A stretch of DNA of 41,465 nucleotides from an uncultured Faecalibacterium sp. (GTDB lineage Bacteria > Bacillota > Clostridia > Oscillospirales > Ruminococcaceae): the NCBI GenBank assembly GCA_934525735.1, contig CAKSZM010000009.1:1-41465 (forward strand). Reading direction: 5' to 3'. A program made the translations under genes and the position numbers. Shown here one piece after another: positions 16,373-25,097 of the stretch. The notes under the pieces are model-generated. The model searched no databases. It saw nothing but the letters and a program-made list of their open reading frames with translations, and was not told the DNA's origin. Each line of letters starts with the position of its first letter. The first letter of the stretch is position 1.

Positions 16373-18485
16373 ACTGCTTTTCCAGCTCCTTTCGAGTCAG
16401 TTTCAGCACACAGGGGCGGCCATGTGGGCAGAAGGGCGGCACCTCGCCGGAAAGGATCTTTTCGGCCAGCGCCATCAGCTCCTGCGGCGAGGATTTATCC
16501 CCTGCCTTGATGGCCGCGCGGCAGGAGATGGAGTGCAGCACCCACTCAGTATGCTCGTTGAGGGCATCGTGGCCGCCGCGCACCAGCTTGTTGGCGATCT
16601 CCACCAGCAGGCTCTCGGCGTTCTGCGGCTCCACGTCTGCAGGCACCGCCCGCAGAACCACGGTGTTGCCGCCGAAGTCCGCAATTTCAAGGCCTGCATT
16701 TTCCAGAAGAGGAATATTATCCAGCAGAGCCTGTTTTTCCTCGGCGGAAAGATCGATGGCGGCAGGCTCCAGCAGCATCTGGCTGGGCACATTGCCGTAG
16801 TTCGCCGCCAGCTTTTCGTACAGCTGGCGCTCGTGGGCTGCGTGCTTGTCGATCAGGCACAGCTCGTCCCCGCGCTCGGCAAGGATATAGGTGCGGAACA
16901 CCTCGCCCACATAATGCAGCGGTTCCGGCTGACCGGCCGAGGGGTCGAAGTTCAGCTGCTCCGGTTCGGCCGATTCTTCCGGTTCTGCAGCTTCCGGGAC
17001 AGATGCCTGCGGTTCGTCCGGTACGGGCTGTTCGGAAACTTCCGGCTGCAGCGGAGCCGGGTCCCACGCCGCCATGCGGTTCGTGTCCGCATGAACTTTT
17101 GTTTCTTCCGGCTCCGGTTCCACATCCAGCTGCGCTTCGCTGGCCGCCGTGCGGAAGGGCTGCGGCGTTTCCTGCTTCGGCGCTTTCGGGCTGTGCAGGG
17201 TCACAAACGGATCCAGCATATCGTTGTCTGCCGTACTGCCGCGCCAGCGGGGAACGGACGGCTGCACCGGCTGTTCCGATTCTGCAGCCGGAACCGGCTG
17301 TGGGGCGGTCTGCTCTTCCGGTTTTGCAGGCTCCCAGCGTGTTTTCGGCAGCGTGCCGGGGTCCGCCTGACCTGAAATAATGGCAGAAAGTCCTGTAAGG
17401 TCATTGTTCTTTACAGTATTTTCCTCCGTGGCTGCGTTTCTTTCTTCGTTTTTTGTTTTCTGTTCATTTTCAAAGGTAAAGAGCCGTTCTCCGGTGCCGG
17501 GCTGGGCAAGCGCCAGCTTGACTGCATGATACACCACATCGAAGACGTCGTTTTCCCGGGCAAAGCGGGCTTCGATCTTGGCGGGGTGGACATTCACGTC
17601 CACAAGATCCGTGGGCATTTCCAGAGAGAGGATACCGCCCGGGAACTTGCCCTGCATGGTGGTGCCCTTGAAGGCCATCTCCATACCGGCCATCATGGTG
17701 CGGTTGCGCACATAGCGTCCATTGATGTAAAAATGCTGCATACTGCGGCTGGCGCGGCAGCTCTTGGGCGGGGTGATAAGACCAGAGAGATGGTAGACGC
17801 CTTCGCGGTTGTCCACCTCGATGAGATCCCGGCTGAACTCCCGGCCCAGCACCGCGTAAGCCGCGCCCCGCAGCTGACCGTCGCCGGGGGTGACGTACTG
17901 CAGCTTGCCTTCCCGGATGAACTTGATGCTGATCTCCGGGTGGCTGAGCGCCACATGGGTGACGGTATCGGACACGAAGGTGCCCTCGGAAGAGTCCTTT
18001 TTGAGGAACTTCATGCGGGCGGGCGTGTTGTAGAACAGATCCTTCACCCGGATGGTGGTTCCCACAGCGCGGGCACCCGGTTCACGGGAAGTCTCTTCCC
18101 CGCCCTCGATGCAGTAGACCGTGGCAAACTCGTCCGCTTCGGTGCGTGTGGTCAGCTCCACCCGGGATACGCTGGCAATGGAAGCCAGTGCTTCGCCGCG
18201 GAAGCCCAGCGTATGGATGCTGGTCAGGTCGTCCGGCGTGAGGATCTTGCTGGTGGCATGGCGGATAAACGCCGTGGAAATGTATTCCGCTTCAATGCCG
18301 GTGCCGTTGTCGCTGATTTCAATCAGCTTCACGCCGCCGGATTCGATGCTCACCGTCACCTGCGTGGCTCCGGCGTCGATGGAGTTTTCCAGCAGTTCCT
18401 TGACAACGGACGCCGGGCGCTCCACGACCTCGCCGGCTGCGATCAGCTCGGCGGTGTGCTTATCCAGAACATGGATCACTGCCAT
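16356..18485 (-). CDS. mutL: DNA mismatch repair protein MutL
   Basis: A 709-residue MutL. The GHKL ATPase motifs are ELLENSIDAGA, DNGTGI and TLGFRGEALASI. The C-terminal domain carries the endonuclease-type motif DKHAAHER (546-553, with K instead of the common Q), SCRAAIK (C655) and CPHGRP (686-691). This is the layout of nicking MutL found in bacteria without MutH. An unusually long Glu/Pro/Gln-rich linker occupies about residues 345-535. AAAGGAGG precedes ATG 18485. It follows mutS by 33 bases. Confidence 0.96.
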   Translation of the reverse strand: MAVIHVLDKHTAELIAAGEVVERPASVVKELLENSIDAGATQVTVSIESGGVKLIEISDNGTGIEAEYISTAFIRHATSKILTPDDLTSIHTLGFRGEALASIASVSRVELTTRTEADEFATVYCIEGGEETSREPGARAVGTTIRVKDLFYNTPARMKFLKKDSSEGTFVSDTVTHVALSHPEISIKFIREGKLQYVTPGDGQLRGAAYAVLGREFSRDLIEVDNREGVYHLSGLITPPKSCRASRSMQHFYINGRYVRNRTMMAGMEMAFKGTTMQGKFPGGILSLEMPTDLVDVNVHPAKIEARFARENDVFDVVYHAVKLALAQPGTGERLFTFENEQKTKNEERNAATEENTVKNNDLTGLSAIISGQADPGTLPKTRWEPAKPEEQTAPQPVPAAESEQPVQPSVPRWRGSTADNDMLDPFVTLHSPKAPKQETPQPFRTAASEAQLDVEPEPEETKVHADTNRMAAWDPAPLQPEVSEQPVPDEPQASVPEAAEPEESAEPEQLNFDPSAGQPEPLHYVGEVFRTYILAERGDELCLIDKHAAHERQLYEKLAANYGNVPSQMLLEPAAIDLSAEEKQALLDNIPLLENAGLEIADFGGNTVVLRAVPADVEPQNAESLLVEIANKLVRGGHDALNEHTEWVLHSISCRAAIKAGDKSSPQELMALAEKILSGEVPPFCPHGRPCVLKLTRKELEKQFGRII

Positions 18486-18518
18486 GGTGTTTCCTCCTTT
18501 GGTAGGATATTACAGAAG

Positions 18519-21134
18519 TCAGCCGTTCAGGCTGCCTTTCAGGGTCTTTTTCAGCTCATAAAGGAAGTTCAGTGCTTCAATGGGGGTCAACGTCTCCACA
18601 TCCAGCGCTTCCAGCTTTTCCATCATCTCGCTGGGCACTGCCGGGGAGTTGTACTCCTGCAGGGCGTCGAAATCCATCTGTTCGACCTTGTTTTTGGGCG
18701 CGGTGGCTTCCAGCGTGCGCAGTACTTCGTGTGCACGGCGGGTCACGCTGCCGGGCAGACCGGCCAGCTTTGCGACCTCGATGCCGTAGCTGTCATCCGC
18801 CGGGCCGCGGATGATGCGCCGCAGGAAGGTGATATCCTCGCCGCGCTTTTTGACCGCGATGTTGTAGTTTTTCACGCCTTCCAGCGTGCCTTCCAGCTCG
18901 GTCAGCTCGTGGTAGTGGGTGGCGAACAGAGTCTTGCAGCCAAGACCCTTGGCCGGGTCGGAGATGTGCTCCACCACCGCCCGGGCGATGCTCATGCCGT
19001 CGAAGGTGGAGGTGCCGCGGCCGATCTCGTCCAGCACCACAAGGCTCTTGGGGGTGGCGTTCTTCAAAATCTCTGCCACCTCGGTCATCTCCACCATGAA
19101 GGTAGACTGTCCCGCCGACAGGTCGTCGGACGCACCGATGCGGGTGAAGATGGCATCCACCACGCCCACATGGCAGCTGGACGCCGGGACGAAGGAACCG
19201 ATCTGCGCCATCAGTGCGATGAGCGCATTCTGACGCATATAGGTAGATTTACCGGCCATGTTGGGGCCGGTAATGATGAGGCAGCGGTCGGCGGTGCAGT
19301 TGAGCGTTGTATCGTTGGGCACGAACAGGCTGCCCTTGAGCATCTGCTCTACCACTGGGTGACGGCCTTCGGTGATGGTCAGTTCGTCGCTGTCGTCCAC
19401 GATGGGGCGGCAGTAGTTGTTTTCGGCTGCCACCTGCGCCAGCGCCGTGAGCACATCCAGCTGCGCAACGGCATTGGCCGTGCGCTGGATGCGGTCCAGC
19501 TGGGCGCTGATGCTTTCCAGCAGTTCATCAAACAGACGGCGTTCCAGCGTGATGAGCCGTTCGTGGGCACCGAGGATCTTGCTTTCCAGCTCCTTCAGCT
19601 CCTGCGTGATGTAGCGCTCGCCGCTGGTCAGGGTCTGCTTGCGGATATAGGTCTCCGGCACCATATTTTTATAGGAGTTGCTGACCTCGATGTAGTAGCC
19701 GAATACATGATTGTAGCCGATCTTCAGCTTGGGGATGCCGGTCTCCTGCCGCAGGCGGGCTTCCAGCTGCGCCAGCACGCCCTTGGTGTTGTCGCGGATG
19801 GAGCGCAGCTCGTCCACCTCCGCGTGGTAGCCTTTGGCGATGACGCCGCCGTCCTTGAGGGTGGAGGGCGCTTCCGGATCCACGGCCGCAAAAATGCGCG
19901 CCTTGATGTCATCCAGCGGGTCGATCTGCGCGGCAAGCTCGGTCAGCTCCGGGCAGCCGCAGTCCTCGGCCTGTTTGCGCAGGCCGTGCAGACGGTCGCA
20001 GGTCTGCGCCAGTGTGTAGATCTCCTTAGGGGTAGCAGAGCCGTAGACCGTGCGGGTCATCAGGCGCTCCATATCCGCAATATAGTGCAGCTCTTCCGTC
20101 AGGTCGCCCCGCGCCATGGTCTGGCGCACAAGGCTTTCCACTGCGTTCAGGCGGTGGTTGATGAGTTCACTGGAAATGAGCGGCTGTTCAATCCAGCTGC
20201 GCAGCATCCGCTTGCCCATGGAGGTGCTGGTCTTGTCCAGCACCCAGAGCAGAGTGCCCCGCTTTTCGCGGCCGCGCAGCGTCTCGGTGAGTTCCAGATT
20301 GGCCCGTGTGACCGGTGAAAGACGCATGAACTGCGCCTTATTATAGGTGATGACGGTTTTCAGGCGCTCCACGCCCTTGATCTGGGTGTCGTGGAGGTAT
20401 TCCAGCAGAGCGGCCATGGCAAACCGCACAAGGCCGTTTTCCTCGATGCCGGTGGTCTGCGGCCAACCGCGGCCGAACTGGCTTTCCAGCGCCGCAGCCG
20501 CCAGACCCGGGGCGTAGCGTTCCTCTTCCACCAGCTCCACCGAGCAGGTCATGTTCTTTTTGATGTAGGCTGTCACCTCGCGGCAGTCCAGCAGGCCGGG
20601 ATTCATCAGAACCTCGCTGGGATGGTAGCGGCACAGCTCGGTGATGACCGCCGGGGCGATCTTGTCCGCGTTCAGCTCGGTGATGTGCGCCGTGCCGGTG
20701 GAAACATCGGCAAAGCACAGACCCGCCTTCTTCCCTTTCAGATAGATGCTGGCGATGTAGTTGTTGCGGTCGTCCTGCAGCATGCTGCTCTCAATGACCG
20801 TGCCTGGCGTGACCACGCGGATGATGTCCCGCTTGACAAGCCCCTTGGCCTTGGCCGGGTCCTCCACCTGTTCGCAGATGGCCACCTTGTAGCCCTTGGC
20901 GATCAGCCGCGCCACATAGCCCTCGTAGCTGTGAAAGGGCACGCCGCACATGGGCGCGCGCTCGGCCTGGCCGCACTGTTTGCCGGTCAGGGTCAGATCC
21001 AGCTCCTTGGACGCGGTGATGGCGTCATCGTAGAACATCTCGTAAAAGTCACCGATGCGGTAAAAGAGAATTTCGTCCTTATGTTGATTTTTGATCTCCA
21101 GATATTGCTGCATCATGGGCGACAGCTCTGCCAT
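18519..21134 (-). CDS. mutS: DNA mismatch recognition protein MutS
   Basis: This 871-residue ATPase recognises mismatches. The N-terminal mismatch wedge motif is DFYEMF. The Walker A is GPNMAGKST, and VLDEIGRGTSTFDG forms the Walker B and signature region. The length is normal. Gene order ylbF-mutS-mutL-miaA is as in many Clostridia. The 114 bases between ylbF and mutS show no obvious terminator, so it is likely cotranscribed from the miaB promoter. Confidence 0.97.
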   Translation of the reverse strand: MAELSPMMQQYLEIKNQHKDEILFYRIGDFYEMFYDDAITASKELDLTLTGKQCGQAERAPMCGVPFHSYEGYVARLIAKGYKVAICEQVEDPAKAKGLVKRDIIRVVTPGTVIESSMLQDDRNNYIASIYLKGKKAGLCFADVSTGTAHITELNADKIAPAVITELCRYHPSEVLMNPGLLDCREVTAYIKKNMTCSVELVEEERYAPGLAAAALESQFGRGWPQTTGIEENGLVRFAMAALLEYLHDTQIKGVERLKTVITYNKAQFMRLSPVTRANLELTETLRGREKRGTLLWVLDKTSTSMGKRMLRSWIEQPLISSELINHRLNAVESLVRQTMARGDLTEELHYIADMERLMTRTVYGSATPKEIYTLAQTCDRLHGLRKQAEDCGCPELTELAAQIDPLDDIKARIFAAVDPEAPSTLKDGGVIAKGYHAEVDELRSIRDNTKGVLAQLEARLRQETGIPKLKIGYNHVFGYYIEVSNSYKNMVPETYIRKQTLTSGERYITQELKELESKILGAHERLITLERRLFDELLESISAQLDRIQRTANAVAQLDVLTALAQVAAENNYCRPIVDDSDELTITEGRHPVVEQMLKGSLFVPNDTTLNCTADRCLIITGPNMAGKSTYMRQNALIALMAQIGSFVPASSCHVGVVDAIFTRIGASDDLSAGQSTFMVEMTEVAEILKNATPKSLVVLDEIGRGTSTFDGMSIARAVVEHISDPAKGLGCKTLFATHYHELTELEGTLEGVKNYNIAVKKRGEDITFLRRIIRGPADDSYGIEVAKLAGLPGSVTRRAHEVLRTLEATAPKNKVEQMDFDALQEYNSPAVPSEMMEKLEALDVETLTPIEALNFLYELKKTLKGSLNG

Positions 21135-21248
21135 GGTTTTCCCTCTCTCCCCGTTCTATGGTTCTGTGCACGGTTTGCGGCTTGTAACCGCTGTTGCAAA
21201 CAAAACGCGGTCTGTTCAGCACAGCCGCGTTCTGTCGTTTGTTTTTGC

Positions 21249-21656
21249 TCAGTGGCAGCCGCCGCAGGTGGAGCAGCTTCCGGTGCAGGATGCGGAAGGC
21301 TCCTGCACAGTCATGGGGTCGCCGCCGTTCATGGCGGTGTTGATGATGGCGTCGATATAGTTGACGAGGTTCTCGCAGTCGCGCTTTGCCTCGTTGTAGG
21401 CCACCATACCCTCGTTGCCCATGATCTGGCCGTACAGGCTGTTCACCTTCTCGTTCAGCTCGGCGATGCGGGCATCGTTGCGCTCGCTCTTGCCGATCTC
21501 GTTGTTCAGATCCATGCGGGCGAGGTTGAACTCGCCGATCAGGTTCTGCAGCTCTTCATCCTTATCGTTTGCCTTGCGGGCCTGATCCAGAACGAGGTAG
21601 CGGTTATCGGTCTGCAGCGCAACGGCTGCGCGCTTGAAAAGATCAATGCAATCCAT
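21249..21656 (-). CDS. YlbF/YmcA family protein with C-terminal Cys cluster
   Basis: A 135-residue helical protein of the YlbF/YmcA (RicF/RicA) family. In Bacillus these join YaaT in a complex that carries Fe-S clusters and guides RNase Y in mRNA maturation. The body is predicted all-helical (LVLDQARKANDKDEELQNL). The tail ends with four cysteines, C124, C128, C131 and C134, spaced CxxxCxxCxxC, suitable for an Fe-S cluster. No yaaT or RNase Y gene is in the window. AGAAGGAG precedes the start. It lies between miaB, an Fe-S enzyme gene, and mutS. Confidence 0.82.
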   Translation of the reverse strand: MDCIDLFKRAAVALQTDNRYLVLDQARKANDKDEELQNLIGEFNLARMDLNNEIGKSERNDARIAELNEKVNSLYGQIMGNEGMVAYNEAKRDCENLVNYIDAIINTAMNGGDPMTVQEPSASCTGSCSTCGGCH

Positions 21657-21710
21657 TGGTTTATTCTCCTTCTATTTAAAACTTGTCAGGGGCATTTGCC
21701 CCGGAAACAC

Positions 21711-23099
21711 TCAGGCAAGTTCGCCCACCAGCACGGTGGCCCGTGCCCCGGTGAGGTGAACGTTGGCGTAGCTGCCCATCAGGGCATCGTCTGCCGTGAA
21801 CTCCACGGTCAGGTTGTTGTCCAACCGTCCGGACAGGGTGCCTTCGTTGCGGCCGTAGCCTTCCACCAGCACCTGCACGGTCTGCCCCACCTGCGCCTTG
21901 ACCAGCGCCATGGCGATCTCGTCCTGCACCTTGAGCAGGCGGCTCATGCGGTCGGTCTTTTCCTTGCGGGGAGTGGGGTCCGGCATTTCGGCAGCCTTGG
22001 TGCCGGTGCGCCTGGAGTAGATGAAGGTGAACAGCTGCATATAGCCCACCTTCTGCACCAGTTCCAGTGTACCGCGGAAATCCTCCTCGGTCTCGCCGGG
22101 GAAGCCCACGATGATATCGCTGGAGAAGGTGATGCCGGGCACGGTCTTGCGGGCGTACTCGATCAGCTCAAGGTACTGCTCCACCGTGTAATGGCGGTTC
22201 ATCTGCTGCAGCAGCCGGTCGGAGCCGCACTGCACCGGCAGATGCAGGTGCTTACAGATCTTCGGCTGCGCCGCGATGGTGTCGATGAGCTTGTGGCTGG
22301 CGTCCTTCGGGTGGCTGGTCATGAACCGGATGTGGTAGTCGCCCGGCACGGTGCACAGCAGGTTGAGCAGGTCGGAGAAATCGATCTGCTCTTCCAGACC
22401 CTTGCCGTAGCTGTTGACGTTCTGCCCCAGCAGGGTGATCTCCTTGTAGCCTGCTTCCACCAGACCCCGGAACTCGGCGAGGATATCGCCGGGTTTGCGG
22501 CTCTTTTCACGGCCGCGGACGTAGGGCACGATGCAGTAGGTGCAGAAGTTGTCGCAGCCGTACATGATGGGCAGCCATGCGCGGAACTCGCTCTCGCGCC
22601 TGATGGGAATGTTCTCCACGATGACCGGGCGCTGCGCCGGATCCATCAGCACGCGCTTGTGCTTCTGCAGTTTCTGGGCGATGAGCTGCGGCAGGGTGTC
22701 GATGCCGTCCACGCCGAAGACCAGATCCACATACGGGTAGCTCTTGCGCAGCTTTTCCACCACGTGCTTCTGGTTGGCCATGCAGCCGCACAGGCCGATG
22801 ATGAGGCCGGGCTTTTTCTCCTTGAGCCCCTTCAGGGCACCCACGTTGCCGAACACCCGCTGCTCGGCGTGCTCGCGCACAGCGCAGGTATTGAAAAGGA
22901 TCAGGTCGGCATCCTCAGGCTTGTCGCACAGACCGTAGCCGATATCCACCAGCACGCCCTTGATGCGCTCGCCGTCGTTGACGTTCTGCTGGCAGCCGTA
23001 GCTGTGCACAAAGGCCAGCGGCGGGGTATCGTAGGCCTGCTTCACAAGGTCTGCCGCAATGTTGTTATGTTCAAAACTAATGTATTCCAATGAAACCAT
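21711..23099 (-). CDS. miaB: tRNA methylthiotransferase MiaB
   Basis: This 462-residue radical SAM enzyme methylthiolates i6A37 in tRNA, acting after MiaA. The N-terminal cluster cysteines are C36, C72 and C106. The radical SAM motif is C182-x3-C186-x2-C189 (GCDNFCTYC). A C-terminal TRAM domain follows (about 395-462). The start 23099 has GGAG four bases upstream and fits the family; the longer reading to 23207 runs across the promoter. It is the first gene of the miaB-ylbF-mutS-mutL-miaA group. Confidence 0.95.
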   Translation of the reverse strand: MVSLEYISFEHNNIAADLVKQAYDTPPLAFVHSYGCQQNVNDGERIKGVLVDIGYGLCDKPEDADLILFNTCAVREHAEQRVFGNVGALKGLKEKKPGLIIGLCGCMANQKHVVEKLRKSYPYVDLVFGVDGIDTLPQLIAQKLQKHKRVLMDPAQRPVIVENIPIRRESEFRAWLPIMYGCDNFCTYCIVPYVRGREKSRKPGDILAEFRGLVEAGYKEITLLGQNVNSYGKGLEEQIDFSDLLNLLCTVPGDYHIRFMTSHPKDASHKLIDTIAAQPKICKHLHLPVQCGSDRLLQQMNRHYTVEQYLELIEYARKTVPGITFSSDIIVGFPGETEEDFRGTLELVQKVGYMQLFTFIYSRRTGTKAAEMPDPTPRKEKTDRMSRLLKVQDEIAMALVKAQVGQTVQVLVEGYGRNEGTLSGRLDNNLTVEFTADDALMGSYANVHLTGARATVLVGELA

Positions 23100-23166
23100 C
23101 CTTCTCCGCCCAGGGAAGCCCCGCACGGCGAAACTCTTTTTCCGCTTTTTCAGAAAAGCTCTTTTT

Positions 23167-23195
23167 AGTATACGCCCTTTATGCTCTCCGGGCAA
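23167..23195 (-). promoter_or_regulatory. Promoter for the miaB-mutSL-miaA group
   Basis: TTGCCC (23195-23190) and TATACT (23172-23167) are separated by 17 bases on the minus strand, 28 bases after the stop of the PerR-like gene and about 68 bases before the miaB start. Both hexamers are the same as in the rarA promoter. Confidence 0.7.
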
Positions 23196-23222
23196 GAGGT
23201 ACGGCACAATTTTTCTGCAGGT

Positions 23223-23615
23223 TTATTGTGCATTCTCCCGCATCTGCTTTTCGCAGCAGGCTTCGCACACACCGATGAGTACCACGGCGCAGTCCTGCAC
23301 GCAGCCTTTCTGGTTCTTGACCAGCTTCATCACCTGTTTTTCGTCCACGTCCGCATCGGTCACGCCGCCGCAGACCGTACAGTACAGGTGGCTGTGCCAG
23401 GGCAGCGTGTGGTCGAACCGGTCGGCCTTGCCCGGGATGGACACCCGGCGCACCCGGCCTGCATCCACCAGACTGTTCAGGTTGCGGTACACCGTGCCAA
23501 GGCTCAGGCCGGGGCACTCCCGGGCTGCTGCGTCGTAAATTTCCTCGGCGGTTGGGTGGTCGCAGAGGTTCTGCACCGTCTGCATGACCAGCTCGCGCTG
23601 TTTGGAATATCGCAT
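23223..23615 (-). CDS. PerR/Fur family metal-dependent repressor
   Basis: A 130-residue Fur-family regulator with a short N terminus that begins inside the first winged-helix helices. Aligned from memory with Bacillus PerR, all five regulatory metal ligands are kept: H20, D68, H74, H76 and D87 (PerR H37, D85, H91, H93, D104). The structural zinc CxxC pairs are C79/C82 and C117/C120. The aspartates favour PerR, a peroxide sensor that uses iron-catalysed histidine oxidation, over Fur. The start 23615 has AAAGGAG six bases upstream. The gene lies 40 bases after rarA, whose promoter adjoins a Fur/PerR-type palindrome, which suggests autoregulation. Confidence 0.85.
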   Translation of the reverse strand: MRYSKQRELVMQTVQNLCDHPTAEEIYDAAARECPGLSLGTVYRNLNSLVDAGRVRRVSIPGKADRFDHTLPWHSHLYCTVCGGVTDADVDEKQVMKLVKNQKGCVQDCAVVLIGVCEACCEKQMRENAQ

Positions 23616-23655
23616 ATCGTTCTCCTTTGCTTCCTTCTCTGCTGAACGGTTTCGT

Positions 23656-24930
23656 TCAGACTTTGTCTTCCCCTTTGATCTTTGCCCAGTAAGCCCGAGC
23701 AGCCTGCTCGTTTTTATTGTCGCCATAGGTGTAGTACTTTGCATCCTTGATGGCGTCCGGCAGATACTGCTGATCCACCCAGTGGTGGTCGTAATCGTGG
23801 GCGTATTTGTAGTTCTGGCCCTTGACCAGAGCATCTTCGCCGTCGTAGTGTTTGTTCTGCAGCTGGCGCGGGATGGGGCCGGTGCGCCCGGCCTGCACGT
23901 CGGCAATGGCCGCGTTGATGGCATCGTGAGCGCTGTTGGATTTGGGGCTGGTGGCCACCAGAATGACCGCATCCGCCAGCGGCAGGCGGGCTTCCGGCAG
24001 GCCCACCATGTTGGCCGCATCGATGGCCGCCTTGACGATGGGGATGATCTGCGGGTAGGCCAGCCCCACATCCTCGCAGGCGCACACCATCAGTCGGCGG
24101 CAGGCCGAGGGCAGATCCCCCGCTTCCAGCAGGCGGGCCAGATAGTGCAGGGCGGCGTCCGGGTCAGACCCGCGCATGGACTTCTGGTAGGCGGACACGA
24201 TGTCGTAGTGGTCATCGCCTTCCCGGTCGTAGCGCATGGCGGTGCGGCGGGTGACCTGCCGGATCATATCCAGCGTGATGTGTTTTTCGTTTTGCTCGGC
24301 GGGAGCCGCTGTCACCGCAAAGTCGAGACAGCCCAGCGCCTTGCGCAGGTCGCCGCCTGCACTCTCGGCAAGATAGGCGCAGGCATCTTCGTCCATGGTG
24401 ATCTGCGGCCCGTCCCCGTCCGAAAGCTTCTGCAGCGCATTGTGCAGCCCGCGTTCCACATCCGCCGCCGACAGCGGCTTGAACTCAAACACCGTGCAGC
24501 GGGACAACAACGCATTATAGATGTAGAAATACGGGTTTTCGGTGGTGGACGCGATCAGAGTGACCGAGCCGTCCTCAATGCATTCCAGCAGGCTCTGCTG
24601 CTGCTTTTTGTTCAGGTACTGGATCTCGTCCAGATACAGCAGGATGCCGCCCGCCCCGGCCAGGGTGCCGATATCCTTGAGCACGGCTTTGATATCGCCC
24701 GTGCCGCAGGATGTGCCGTTGAGCTTGTGCAGGGTCATGCCGCTGTTTTCCGCAATGATGCGCGCTACCGTGGTCTTGCCGGTGCCCGACGGGCCGTAGA
24801 AGATCATATTCGGGATGCGGCCGCTCTCAATAGTGCGGCGGAACACCCGCCCCGGTGCCAGCAGATGCTGCTGGCCGCACACATCCGCAAGGGTTTTGGG
24901 GCGCAGGCGCTGCGCCAGTGGTTCGTTCAT
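23656..24930 (-). CDS. rarA: Replication-associated recombination protein A (RarA/MgsA)
   Basis: A 424-residue AAA+ ATPase that acts at stalled replication forks. Walker A is GPSGTGKT (46-53) and Walker B is LYLDEIQ (D101, E102). The C-terminal RarA region has GSDPDAALHYLARLLEAGD and CRRLMVCACEDVGLAYP. Its length is normal. It is first in a likely two-gene operon with the PerR-like regulator and is divergent from nth. GAGGAGG precedes the start. Confidence 0.95.
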   Translation of the reverse strand: MNEPLAQRLRPKTLADVCGQQHLLAPGRVFRRTIESGRIPNMIFYGPSGTGKTTVARIIAENSGMTLHKLNGTSCGTGDIKAVLKDIGTLAGAGGILLYLDEIQYLNKKQQQSLLECIEDGSVTLIASTTENPYFYIYNALLSRCTVFEFKPLSAADVERGLHNALQKLSDGDGPQITMDEDACAYLAESAGGDLRKALGCLDFAVTAAPAEQNEKHITLDMIRQVTRRTAMRYDREGDDHYDIVSAYQKSMRGSDPDAALHYLARLLEAGDLPSACRRLMVCACEDVGLAYPQIIPIVKAAIDAANMVGLPEARLPLADAVILVATSPKSNSAHDAINAAIADVQAGRTGPIPRQLQNKHYDGEDALVKGQNYKYAHDYDHHWVDQQYLPDAIKDAKYYTYGDNKNEQAARAYWAKIKGEDKV

Positions 24931-24965
24931 CGTGCATTCCTCCTCTCCCCTGCGTTTTCATTTCA

Positions 24966-24994
24966 AGTATACCGCATTCTGTCCCCGAGGGCAA
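24966..24994 (-). promoter_or_regulatory. Promoter for rarA and the PerR-like gene
   Basis: TTGCCC (24994-24989) and TATACT (24971-24966), spacer 17, on the minus strand. The palindrome at 24999-25023 lies only five bases upstream of the -35 element, a place where a bound repressor would hinder RNA polymerase. Confidence 0.7.
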
Positions 24995-24998
24995 GGGT

Positions 24999-25023
24999 TT
25001 ATCTGAAAATGATTCTCAGATAA
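24999..25023. promoter_or_regulatory. Fur/PerR-type operator palindrome
   Basis: A 25-bp palindrome with arms TTATCTGAAAAT and ATTCTCAGATAA around a central G; 11 of 12 positions are symmetric. The core TGAAAAT-G-ATTCTCA matches the 7-1-7 Fur consensus TGATAAT-N-ATTATCA at 12 of 14 positions and the PerR consensus TTATAAT-N-ATTATAA less well. It lies between the divergent rarA and nth promoters, about 1.4 kb from a PerR/Fur-family gene in the rarA transcript. Confidence 0.65.
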
Positions 25024-25036
25024 TTCACGGCAGCCG

Positions 25037-25065
25037 TTTACAAATTGCGCAAAACATGGTATTAT
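25037..25065 (+). promoter_or_regulatory. Promoter for nth
   Basis: TTTACA (25037-25042) and TATTAT (25060-25065) with a 17-base spacer, 32 bases before the nth start. The operator-like palindrome ends 13 bases upstream of the -35 element. Confidence 0.7.
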
Positions 25066-25097
25066 CAGGGTAATCTTTTGTCGAAAGGAGTGGTAGG

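Noticed and set aside
23204-23231. Inverted repeat GCACAAT/ATTGTGC across the stop of the PerR-like gene as a terminator
   Set aside because: The stem is only 7 bp with a 14-base loop, and no T-tract follows on either strand.
23616-24071. Extended N terminus for the PerR-like protein
   Set aside because: The extra sequence is the shifted frame of rarA; the start at 23615 has a strong ribosome binding site and fits the family.
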